Of a stretch of 64,000 bases of DNA, positions 36,814 through 44,059 are shown one piece after another. This DNA is from Acinetobacter sp. ANC 4173 (GTDB taxonomy: Bacteria; Pseudomonadota; Gammaproteobacteria; Pseudomonadales; Moraxellaceae), in contig NZ_SJOF01000006.1 of the NCBI RefSeq assembly GCF_004331255.1, positions 124,001 through 188,000 on the forward strand, given 5' to 3'. Positions within the stretch are counted from its first letter, which is position 1; every line of letters begins with the position of its first letter. The notes under the pieces are model-generated. The model was not told the origin of the DNA. It did no database searches and saw nothing but the letters and a program-made list of their open reading frames with translations. Made by a program: the position numbers and the translations under genes.

Positions 36814-37320
36814 TTAGGATGCGATGATCGCAAGCACAATCAACCCAAGCACAATCAAAAGAAGGATTAAACCAGCAACGAAATTGGTTCCACCACGGTT
36901 TTCTAGTTCAGTGCTGAAGTCACCATTACCCAACTGCCGTATCTTGGCAATTTGCTTATCCACATAATGCTTATACAACGTATTCCCAAACATACCGAAT
37001 GCCACACTTAAGCCAATCGTTGAACCAGAACCTTCAATCCCCAAAAGTGTTTCAACCACCCCGATCACAAGAATCAAAGCGATTGCCATAAAGCCATAGC
37101 GATACATTTTCCGATAAAATAACCAAATCACCCCTAAGAAAAAAGCCGCAATATTAAAACCTGCATACTGTTTCTTTAGGGTTATTTTTTCAAATTGTTT
37201 TTGATAATAAGATTGATATTTTGCACCAATGAATATGGCTCGATCTTGCTCCAGTTGATGGATTAAGTTCGAATTCTCTAAGGATGCAGAGGGAAAAACA
37301 GATTGTTGATCTAAAGACAT
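36814..37320 (-). CDS. DUF2628 membrane protein
   Basis: A 168-residue protein. A soluble N-terminus (about 1-50) is followed by NIAAFFLGVIWLFYRKMYRYGF, the DUF2628 signature around a first helix, a second helix, a Gly-rich stretch, and a final transmembrane segment (LILLLIVLGLIVLAIIAS). The role is unknown. It lies on the minus strand beside DUF2789, with about 70 bp between them. Confidence 0.8.
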   Translation of the reverse strand: MSLDQQSVFPSASLENSNLIHQLEQDRAIFIGAKYQSYYQKQFEKITLKKQYAGFNIAAFFLGVIWLFYRKMYRYGFMAIALILVIGVVETLLGIEGSGSTIGLSVAFGMFGNTLYKHYVDKQIAKIRQLGNGDFSTELENRGGTNFVAGLILLLIVLGLIVLAIIAS

Positions 37321-37390
37321 ATATTTCTTCTTAATTTATTCATTTATTGCGTGACGCAAAGAACTTTCATCGCCACAGCTCAATTATATC

Positions 37391-37639
37391 TTATTTTTTA
37401 ATCACCGATTCTTCATGCAACGATTCATTCAACTGATCCACGACAATCGCCCATTCGCCATCAGACTGAATTTTTTCTTCTAAAAATTGACGTTGCGCTT
37501 CGCTCCAATAATCTGCCTGTACAATATGCGTCTGTGCATTCAATTGATGAGTCACAATAAATAATGCAATTGCGTCTTCACTCGCGTCTAAACCGAGCTG
37601 TTCAAATAAATGTGTCATTCTTGGTCGAACTTGATTCAT
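37391..37639 (-). CDS. DUF2789 small protein
   Basis: An 82-residue protein matching the DUF2789 pattern: HLFEQLGLDASEDAIALFIVTHQL, WSEAQRQFLEEKIQSDGEWAIVVDQLNESL. I start at the ATG at 37639, where AAGGA gives seven-base spacing. A second ATG six bases upstream lies too close to it. The function is unknown. Confidence 0.82.
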   Translation of the reverse strand: MNQVRPRMTHLFEQLGLDASEDAIALFIVTHQLNAQTHIVQADYWSEAQRQFLEEKIQSDGEWAIVVDQLNESLHEESVIKK

Positions 37640-37726
37640 GCTCATGTCCTTCAGTTTTCTTATTGTCTAGATCAGCATAGCAACTCGAACAGCTCAAAAC
37701 TGTTAAATATCTTTAACATTGATACA

Positions 37727-37764
37727 AAACAGCAGGGACAGATTTCAATCCACCCCTGCTGTTT
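37727..37764 (-). terminator. Possible terminator of the HAD gene
   Basis: An 11-bp perfect stem AAACAGCAGGG/CCCTGCTGTTT with a 16-base loop lies just past the HAD stop codon. There is only a short T run on the minus strand. Confidence 0.4.
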
Positions 37765-37789
37765 AGCATCAATGTCTGATGATAATGAT

Positions 37790-38443
37790 TTAGGCAATCG
37801 ACCAGTCTTGAATAGCCCAACCTTGTTCTTTGGCCAAGACTTCTAGACGATCATCTGGATTCACCGCAATCGCATGGTCTGCATATTCCAACAGAAAACG
37901 ATCATTGATGGAGTCTGAATAAGCCCAAGACTCTTTAACTTCGCGGCCCGCCAACCATAAATCTAAACGCGCCAATTTGCCTTTTTGGTAGCATGGAATA
38001 TTAATCACTTTACCCGTGTATTTTCCGTCTACCACTTCGGCATTGGTGGCAATAATTTCAGTAATACCAAATTCATGAAAAATCGGCGCAGTAATAAAAT
38101 CTGACGTCGCGGTAATTCCCACCAAAGCATGTCCCGCTTCACGGTGTTTTTCTATTGCCGCAAATCCGTCTGGGCGCATTTGTGGACGAATCACTTTCTG
38201 CATAAACAATTCATGTAATTCGGTTAAATACTGATTGTCATGCTGAGTCAAAAATTCAAAAACAAATTCATTATAAGCAATCGGATCAAGTTGCCCTGCT
38301 TTGTAGTCCTCATAAAATTTGTCATTCATTTGACGATGGCGGATAGGATCGACCAGTCCTTCATTGACTAAAAATTCTCCCCAAGAATGATCTGAATCGG
38401 TATTCAGTAAGGTGTGATCGAGATCAAATAGCGCCAATTTCAT
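37790..38443 (-). CDS. HAD-IB family phosphatase (SerB-like)
   Basis: A 217-residue soluble phosphatase of the HAD-IB subfamily. Motif I is FDLDHTLLNTDS (nucleophile D7, acid/base D9). VGITATSDF supplies motif II (Thr) and WAYSDSINDRFLL motif III/IV. The length matches the Pseudomonas protein that lies beside rppH and ptsP. Phosphoserine- or histidinol-phosphate-like substrates are known in this group, but the substrate here is not shown. It is divergent from rppH. Confidence 0.82.
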   Translation of the reverse strand: MKLALFDLDHTLLNTDSDHSWGEFLVNEGLVDPIRHRQMNDKFYEDYKAGQLDPIAYNEFVFEFLTQHDNQYLTELHELFMQKVIRPQMRPDGFAAIEKHREAGHALVGITATSDFITAPIFHEFGITEIIATNAEVVDGKYTGKVINIPCYQKGKLARLDLWLAGREVKESWAYSDSINDRFLLEYADHAIAVNPDDRLEVLAKEQGWAIQDWSIA

Positions 38444-38625
38444 GAAAATACTCGTAAAAACTGAAATTTAAGAAAAAATTTGTAAATCTATCTCCGCTAG
38501 TCGATAGAAATTCGTTAAGATCATAGCAATTTTAACATTTTAGCTTTGTTTTGGTTCGAGTTGGATAAAGAAATAACACTCCCCGAACGCGAAGCCACAA
38601 TATTACACAAAATTTAGGTAGCCAA

Positions 38626-39120
38626 ATGATCGACTCTGAAGGTTTCCGACCCAATGTCGGGATCATTTTGGCAAACGAGTTTGGACAGGTTTTATGGGCA
38701 AAACGCATTGGACACAATGCTTGGCAATTTCCACAAGGAGGTATCCAATATGGAGAAACCCCCGAACAGGCACTTTATCGTGAGCTGAGAGAAGAAGTTG
38801 GCTTACTGCCCGAACACGTCGAAATTGTAGCGCAAACTAAAGGATGGTTGCGTTACCGTTTGCCACATCGGTATATACGTACGGATTCAGACCCCGTGTG
38901 TATAGGTCAAAAACAAAAGTGGTTTTTACTCAAGTTAACCGCTTCGGTACAGCATATTCAATTGAATTTGTCTGATCCGCCCGAGTTTGACCAATGGCAA
39001 TGGGTGAGCTATTGGTATCCGCTAGGGCAGGTGGTGAATTTCAAGCGAGATGTCTACCGTAAAGCTATGGTGGAATTGTGCAATCAATTACCCATAAAAA
39101 ACCTTAAAAAAAATGTATAA
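38626..39120 (+). CDS. rppH: RNA pyrophosphohydrolase (Nudix)
   Basis: A 164-residue Nudix hydrolase. The Nudix box runs from residues 38 to 60 ([20 protein letters not shown]...). The N-terminus [17 protein letters not shown] and WQFPQGG are RppH-specific. It removes pyrophosphate from 5'-triphosphate mRNA, starting RNase E decay. It precedes ptsP, the common order. Confidence 0.95.
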   Translation: MIDSEGFRPNVGIILANEFGQVLWAKRIGHNAWQFPQGGIQYGETPEQALYRELREEVGLLPEHVEIVAQTKGWLRYRLPHRYIRTDSDPVCIGQKQKWFLLKLTASVQHIQLNLSDPPEFDQWQWVSYWYPLGQVVNFKRDVYRKAMVELCNQLPIKNLKKNV

Positions 39121-39190
39121 ATATGCAGATTTTTTAAGACACTATTGCTATAAATAAAACTAATTTACATTTTTTTTGGGAGCAGACTCT

Positions 39191-41488
39191 ATGTCGAATA
39201 TGCAGCTGGACACCTTAAGACGTATTGTGCAAGAAATCAATGCGTCCACCAGTTTGCATGAATCACTCGACATTATGGTCAACCAAGTGGCTGAAGCGAT
39301 GCATGTCGAGGTCTGCTCGATCTACCTTTTAGATGAACGTAACCAACGTTATCTGCTCATGGCTTCTAAAGGGCTAAACCCTGAATCTGTCGGACATGTA
39401 TCCTTACACACAGGCGAAGGTTTGGTCGGTCTAGTTGGACAACGTGAAGAAATTGTTAACCTAGATGATGCACCTAAGCATGAACGCTTTATGTACCTAC
39501 CAGAAACTGGGGAAGAGATTTACAACTCTTTCCTCGGTGTACCTGTCATGTACCGCCGCAAAGTCATGGGTGTGTTGGTGGTTCAAAATAAAGACAAACA
39601 AGATTTTAGTGAAGCAGCCGAATCCTTCCTCGTGACACTCTGTGCGCAACTTTCTGGAGTGATTGCACATGCCCATGCCGTGGGCAATATTGATGTCTTC
39701 CGTAAACCAAGCAACCTGCCTGCTTATAAAACCTTCCAAGGGGTGTCTGGCTCAGGTGGGATTGCCTTAGGCCGTGCAGTCATTTTATATCCGCCAGCCG
39801 ATCTGTCTGCGGTACCTGACCGTGAAGCCGATGATATTAGTGAAGAATTGGCATTACTTGATCGTGCATTAAATGCCGTACGAGAAGAAATTCAAGCACT
39901 TGATGATAAAATGCAAGATGCCTTGATGGCAGAGGAACGTGCACTGTTTAGCGTGTTCTTACGCATGTTGGACGAAAATGCCTTACCCGCTGAAATTAAA
40001 TCAGAAATTCGTGATGGCAACTGGGCACAAGGTGCTGTTCGTATTGTGATTGAGAACCATATTGCGCTGTTTGCTCAAATGGAAGATGACTACTTACGTG
40101 AACGCGTGGCTGACCTAAAAGATTTAGGTCGACGTATTTTGGCATTTTTACAGAAAGCTGACTCTAGCCACCGTGAACTGACGGATGAAAGCATCTTAAT
40201 TGGTGAAGAAATTTCGACTGCTGCTTTGGTCGAACTGCCTGTCGATAAAATTGCTGCGATTGTCACTACTGAAGGTGCCATGAACTCGCATATGGTGATT
40301 GTGGCGCGTGCTCTTGGTATCCCAACCGTAGTTGGGGTCACTGAACTCCCGATCAATACGCTTGATGATGTCGAAATGATTGTCGATGCGCATCAAGGGC
40401 GGATTTTTATCAATCCTCCTCGTCGTATGCGAACACGCTATAAAGAAATTCAAAAAGAAGAAGAGCAAATTGCCAAAGATCTAAAACAATATGAGACCAA
40501 AGATTCTATTACCCCTGATGGTGTCTCTGTGCATCTGTATGTAAATACAGGTCTCATGATCGATGTGGTGCGTGGTGTACAACGTGGTGCCAAAGGTGTT
40601 GGTCTATATCGTTCTGAAATTCCATTTATGCTACGTGACCGCTTCCCTGGGGAAGAAGAACAACGTGCCATTTATCGTCAGCAGCTCAGCCATTTTGCCA
40701 ACAAGCCTGTGGTGATGCGTACCCTCGATATTGGTGCGGATAAAGATTTACCTTATTTCTCGATTGAAGAAGAAAATTCTGCCTTGGGCTGGCGAGGTAT
40801 TCGTTTTACCCTCGATCATCCTGAAATTTTTTCTTCACAAATTCGAGCAATGCTCAAAGCCAGCATTGGGCTAAATAATCTGCATATTTTATTGCCGATG
40901 GTGACCAGTGTCAGTGAAGTCGAAGAAGCCTTGTATTTACTCGATCGTGACTGGCACGCGGTACAAGAAGAAGAGCAGGTTAAAATCAATAAGCCGAAAA
41001 TCGGTATAATGGTTGAAGTACCAAGCGTGCTGCTACAAATTGAAGAGTTTGCAGAGTTGGTAGATTTCTTCTCGGTGGGTTCGAATGACTTAACCCAATA
41101 TTTATTGGCGGTTGATCGTAATAATCCACGCGTTGCCAATGTTTACTCGCACTTTCACCCTTCAATTTTAAGAGCGCTCACGCGTTTGGTTCAAGAGTGT
41201 CATAAGTTCGATAAGCCCATCAGTATTTGTGGTGAAATGGCGGGCGATCCGCTCTCTGCCATCCTGCTTATGGCGATGGGCTTTAATACCCTTTCCATGA
41301 GTTCAAGTAACATCTTGCGTGTCCGTAAAGCGATTTGTCATGTTCCGATGTCTGATGCCCAAGAACAACTGGATCGTGTTTTAAAAATGAGTAATCCACT
41401 CATGATAAAAAGTTGGATGGAATATTATTTCAAAACGCATGGCTTAGCCGATATGGTGAAATCAAGTACTCGTATTGTGGGTGCTTAA
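39191..41488 (+). CDS. ptsP: Phosphoenolpyruvate-protein phosphotransferase PtsP (EI-Ntr)
   Basis: A 765-residue enzyme I of the nitrogen PTS. An N-terminal GAF domain (about 17-165) precedes the enzyme I module, with phosphorylated H367 in EGAMNSHMVIVARALG and the PEP-binding C-terminal barrel (ALGWRGIR, VGSNDLTQYLLAVDRNN, CGEMAGDP). It passes phosphate from PEP to NPr and EIIA-Ntr, regulating K+, nitrogen and virulence functions. The GGGAG sequence before the ATG at 39191 sets the start. A TTG five codons upstream is unlikely. Confidence 0.95.
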   Translation: MSNMQLDTLRRIVQEINASTSLHESLDIMVNQVAEAMHVEVCSIYLLDERNQRYLLMASKGLNPESVGHVSLHTGEGLVGLVGQREEIVNLDDAPKHERFMYLPETGEEIYNSFLGVPVMYRRKVMGVLVVQNKDKQDFSEAAESFLVTLCAQLSGVIAHAHAVGNIDVFRKPSNLPAYKTFQGVSGSGGIALGRAVILYPPADLSAVPDREADDISEELALLDRALNAVREEIQALDDKMQDALMAEERALFSVFLRMLDENALPAEIKSEIRDGNWAQGAVRIVIENHIALFAQMEDDYLRERVADLKDLGRRILAFLQKADSSHRELTDESILIGEEISTAALVELPVDKIAAIVTTEGAMNSHMVIVARALGIPTVVGVTELPINTLDDVEMIVDAHQGRIFINPPRRMRTRYKEIQKEEEQIAKDLKQYETKDSITPDGVSVHLYVNTGLMIDVVRGVQRGAKGVGLYRSEIPFMLRDRFPGEEEQRAIYRQQLSHFANKPVVMRTLDIGADKDLPYFSIEEENSALGWRGIRFTLDHPEIFSSQIRAMLKASIGLNNLHILLPMVTSVSEVEEALYLLDRDWHAVQEEEQVKINKPKIGIMVEVPSVLLQIEEFAELVDFFSVGSNDLTQYLLAVDRNNPRVANVYSHFHPSILRALTRLVQECHKFDKPISICGEMAGDPLSAILLMAMGFNTLSMSSSNILRVRKAICHVPMSDAQEQLDRVLKMSNPLMIKSWMEYYFKTHGLADMVKSSTRIVGA

Positions 41489-41496
41489 CACATCCA

Positions 41497-41685
41497 TCAT
41501 GCTGCACAGCACGGCAATAAAAAAGGGCGATAATCTTCGGAATATCGCCCTTGCTTATGTTTGCTATAACCTCGTTTTGCATTTTTCTTTCGATCCACAA
41601 AAACGTGGCTTTGGTTGACTTCATGCATGTGTTTTGCCACAAAGTTGTGAATCACGACTTTTGGCTCAGCTTTCTTCTTGGCCAT
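41497..41685 (-). CDS. 62-residue basic protein with intrinsic terminator inside the ORF; ArfA-like non-stop architecture
   Basis: A small, strongly basic protein (14 Lys/Arg against 5 acidic residues), starting MAKKKAEPKVVIHNFVAKHM with AGGTGG as ribosome-binding site. The middle DRKKNAKRGYSKHK is Lys-rich with G-Y, and the natural C-terminus PFLLPCCAA is hydrophobic. The hairpin at 41523-41552, followed by T6 (41524-41519, minus), lies within codons 44-56, about 20 bases before the TGA. Transcripts ending there would carry no stop codon and yield about 54 residues. It may belong to DUF7230-like or ArfA-like families. I do not see ArfA's PLFRxR motif, so the family call is uncertain. It is convergent with ptsP. 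Confidence 0.72.
   Translation of the reverse strand: MAKKKAEPKVVIHNFVAKHMHEVNQSHVFVDRKKNAKRGYSKHKQGRYSEDYRPFLLPCCAA
41519..41552 (-). terminator. Intrinsic terminator lying within the coding region of the 62-residue gene
   Basis: The minus strand has a 10-bp stem AAGGGCGATA/TATCGCCCTT with a ten-base loop, followed by TTTTTT. On the plus strand the downstream side is only TTGCTT, so the terminator is oriented for the minus-strand gene, not for ptsP. The stop codon lies at 41497-41499, beyond the T tract. Confidence 0.88.
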
Positions 41686-41934
41686 TCTGTTCCACCTTTT
41701 GACTACAGATTTCAATTCTTCTACTTTTACAGCAGGAAAATAAGCATACGCCTTTCTGGCTATTTTACAAGCAGATTTATGCCAATATTGATCTTCATCT
41801 TGGCTCCAAGTTCACAGCAAAAATACAGATATTGCAGGCAAATTTCATCTAAATGCCTGAATTTGAAGATGGGTATGTCAGCCATGCTGGCTTAAAGTTA
41901 TAATAGAAGTTATTTCACAAATTGGTACACCCTT

Positions 41935-42375
41935 ATGTCAAACCAAGAGGAGTTATTAAAGCTCGATAATCAACTTTGTTTTGCTTTATATTCAACTCAT
42001 CTTGCGCTGAATCAGTACTATCGAAAATTATTACAGCCGCATGGAATTACCTATCCACAATATTTGGTCATGCTAATTTTATGGGAACAAGATCAGCTCA
42101 CGGTCTCTGAGATTGGACAACGAATTTTTTTAGAATCTTCCACACTCACCCCCTTATTAAAACGGCTGGAAAGTTTGGGTTTTATTGAGCGCAAACGCTC
42201 AGTTGAAGATGAACGACGTGTCCTGATTTATCTAACAGCTGAAGGACGTGCTTTAAAACAAGCCGTCATGCCAATTCCTGAACAAATTCTGACAGCCATT
42301 CAATGTGCACCCGACCAAGTCAGTCAATTACGTGAAGAACTCAATCGCTTACGCGCTCAATTAAAAGAGCAATGA
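41935..42375 (+). CDS. ohrR: OhrR-like MarR-family regulator
   Basis: A 146-residue winged-helix regulator. The N-terminal segment LDNQLCFALYSTHLALNQYY has the reactive cysteine C15 and the FALY-type context of OhrR, then GITYPQYLVMLILWEQ and IFLESSTLTPLLKRLESLGFIERKRS with DERRVLI, the MarR wing. OhrR represses an organic-hydroperoxide resistance gene until C15 is oxidised. No ohr gene is visible beside it, which is unusual. Confidence 0.82.
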   Translation: MSNQEELLKLDNQLCFALYSTHLALNQYYRKLLQPHGITYPQYLVMLILWEQDQLTVSEIGQRIFLESSTLTPLLKRLESLGFIERKRSVEDERRVLIYLTAEGRALKQAVMPIPEQILTAIQCAPDQVSQLREELNRLRAQLKEQ

Positions 42376-42736
42376 TACAGAAAATGGATCAAAATCAGAT
42401 TGAAATACCATCGCTGTACATTTTAAAATCAATGTATCGCATTCATTTCGCGACAACGCCAGACAGACTTTTCGGCATGACCAATACTGAAAAATTTATG
42501 CATCCATCTGTGAGCAATGTAGTTCAGTATCTGTACTTGATAGCGCCTCAATGAGCCGACCTCTTCAGGAGAAGCCAGACAGAATAAACACATCACCCCG
42601 TACATAACAAGAATGTGATTAAGAACAGTAAAATCATCTACATAAGTGTAAACAATAACGATAGAACCGTATTTCTTCACACAATGCTTGAGCTTGATCA
42701 GTGCAATATCAATGATAAAAAAGCAACTGTAAAAGG
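42376..42736. other. 361-bp intergenic region, possibly degenerate sequence
   Basis: No recognisable gene or RNA. A minus-strand frame of 83 codons (42429-42680) has no ribosome-binding site or known family. The composition resembles a decayed coding region. The promoter of the downstream oxidoreductase probably lies at its end. Confidence 0.35.
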
Positions 42737-43732
42737 ATGACCATCACGAGGAATCAAGCATTTAGGTTGTCCAGATATCCACAAGGAAAATTGAGTATGG
42801 ATATATTTGATAGGGTTCCCTTGCCTTTGCCAAATTTAACTGTGGGTGAGTTTTTGGTTAGGCAGACACATATCTGCTTAGACCCTGTCATGCCTCATTG
42901 GTTACAACAAAGACATTACAATACATTTACGCCTACGCAGAAGAGTGAAATTATACAATCTTATGGTGTTGGCAAAGTCATTGAGTCTCTAAATCCTCAA
43001 TTTCCCGTAGGGGTTCAAGTGGTGGGGATTACTGGTTGGAATGAATATATTTTAGGGCATTCTGAGATGTATATTATTGATTCGAGCCTACCTGCGGAAG
43101 CCGTACTTTCTTTATTCTATTTTACAGGTCTTACCGCATATATCGGGTTAATCAAACTTGCCCAACCGAAAGCTGGGGAAACGCTCCTGATTGCCAATGC
43201 AGCGAGCACACTCGGTTCTTTACTGGGGCAACTCGCAAAAGCCAAAGGTCTAAGGGTTATCGGTTGTTCGGACTCCAGTAAAAAATGCCAATACTTAGTG
43301 AATGAATTGGGTTTTGATGCAACCATTCATATGAGCCATTCACATTCTGCCACCCAATTAAGCCTTGCAGCACCAGACGGTATAGACATCTTTTTTGATA
43401 ATAAAGATGAACCACCACAAAGACTCATTTATGCGCAAATGAATCCATCTGGACGTGTCATCGAATTAGACAAACCGTCCGCACAGCACCCCACGTCTTA
43501 CCATTCATCAAATTTAGAGAGCATTCAGCACAGGTACTTAAGTCTTCGGGGGACAATGCTCAGCCCCTATCTCGAATTCATGCATGAATCGAATCAAGTA
43601 ATCGCTGAATATTTAGCCCAAGGGAAAATGACTTATCAAGCACATCTGATTGAGGGTTTTGAGCATTTGCCTGAAGCTTTAATTCATTACTTCAATGAAG
43701 AGGCCATGGGAACCCTGATTGTGAAGTTTTAG
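42737..43732 (+). CDS. NADP-dependent MDR oxidoreductase (PTGR/CurA-like)
   Basis: A 331-residue medium-chain dehydrogenase/reductase of the prostaglandin-reductase/CurA type, lacking zinc ligands. An N-terminal GroES-like domain (LVRQTHICLDPVMPHWL in place of the usual SLDPxMR) is followed by FTGLTAYIGLIKLAQPKAGETLLIANAASTLGSLLGQLAKAKG, with a cofactor loop variant (AASTLGS instead of AASGxVGS). Its sequence is rather divergent, so NADPH use and substrate (an alpha,beta-unsaturated ketone) are inferred from family. The start at 42737 has an unusually close AAGG. Confidence 0.78.
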   Translation: MTITRNQAFRLSRYPQGKLSMDIFDRVPLPLPNLTVGEFLVRQTHICLDPVMPHWLQQRHYNTFTPTQKSEIIQSYGVGKVIESLNPQFPVGVQVVGITGWNEYILGHSEMYIIDSSLPAEAVLSLFYFTGLTAYIGLIKLAQPKAGETLLIANAASTLGSLLGQLAKAKGLRVIGCSDSSKKCQYLVNELGFDATIHMSHSHSATQLSLAAPDGIDIFFDNKDEPPQRLIYAQMNPSGRVIELDKPSAQHPTSYHSSNLESIQHRYLSLRGTMLSPYLEFMHESNQVIAEYLAQGKMTYQAHLIEGFEHLPEALIHYFNEEAMGTLIVKF

Positions 43733-43801
43733 CTCTACGACTCAGTTTTTATGCTTCAAATGTAGAAACTTGCTTGTTCAAAATTATGCGACATCACACA
43801 T

Positions 43802-43830
43802 AAAAAAAGCCCAACATCCTGTCGGGCCTT
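43802..43830 (-). terminator. Terminator of sRNA locus 2, with GGA in its loop
   Basis: Minus-strand stem GCCCGACA/TGTTGGGC (one G-U pair) closed by a GGA loop and followed by T7. It doubles as a possible CsrA-binding hairpin. Confidence 0.85.
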
Positions 43831-43932
43831 TTCCATATTCGTTGCTCGGTATAACTTCCTGTTGCACCAAAACGATCCTTGCTTTAGAACATTTCAATCC
43901 TTGAATGTTCTGGAACATCCTGTTCCTGAATG
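43803..43932 (-). ncRNA. Candidate CsrA/RsmA-sequestering sRNA (RsmX/Y/Z- or CsrB-like), locus 2
   Basis: About 130 nt, minus strand, with seven GGA triplets (plus-strand TCC at 43817, 43832, 43857, 43876, 43898, 43918, 43924). Hairpins with GGA in or at the loop: GGAACA-GGA-TGTTCC (43912-43926); AGAACATT-CAAGGATTG-AAATGTTCT (43886-43911); CAAC-AGGAA-GTT (around 43853-43866); and the terminator loop (43809-43827). A GacA-type box sits at 43989-44006, centred about -65 from a start placed after TATCAT (43939-43944). A weak -35 TAGGCA lies 17 bp further upstream. The locus lies between convergent genes, like locus 1. Function is inferred from this architecture. Confidence 0.82.
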
Positions 43933-43988
43933 AAATGCATGATAGGTGATTTCAAAAAGATTGCCTATACGCAAAGTCCATCATTCAT

Positions 43989-44006
43989 TGTACGCCTTGG
44001 CTTACA
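43989..44006 (-). promoter_or_regulatory. GacA-type upstream activating site of sRNA locus 2
   Basis: Minus strand TGTAAG-CCAAGG-CGTACA, one mismatch from TGTAAG-N6-CTTACA with the exact spacer. The same half-site pair (TGTAAG and CGTACA) occurs in the plus orientation at locus 1, TGTAAG-CAATTT-CGTACA. Confidence 0.75.
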
Positions 44007-44059
44007 CAATTGATTAAAAAATCATCTAAATTCTGGTATTTTACTCAAAAAACAATATT

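Noticed and set aside
41488..41497. The 41523-41552 hairpin as the terminator of ptsP
   Set aside because: On the plus strand the stem is followed by TTGCTT rather than a T tract. On the minus strand it is followed by T6, so it serves the small gene.
42429..42680. 83-codon minus-strand frame between the OhrR-like and oxidoreductase genes
   Set aside because: No ribosome-binding site and no recognisable protein. Composition looks like decayed sequence.
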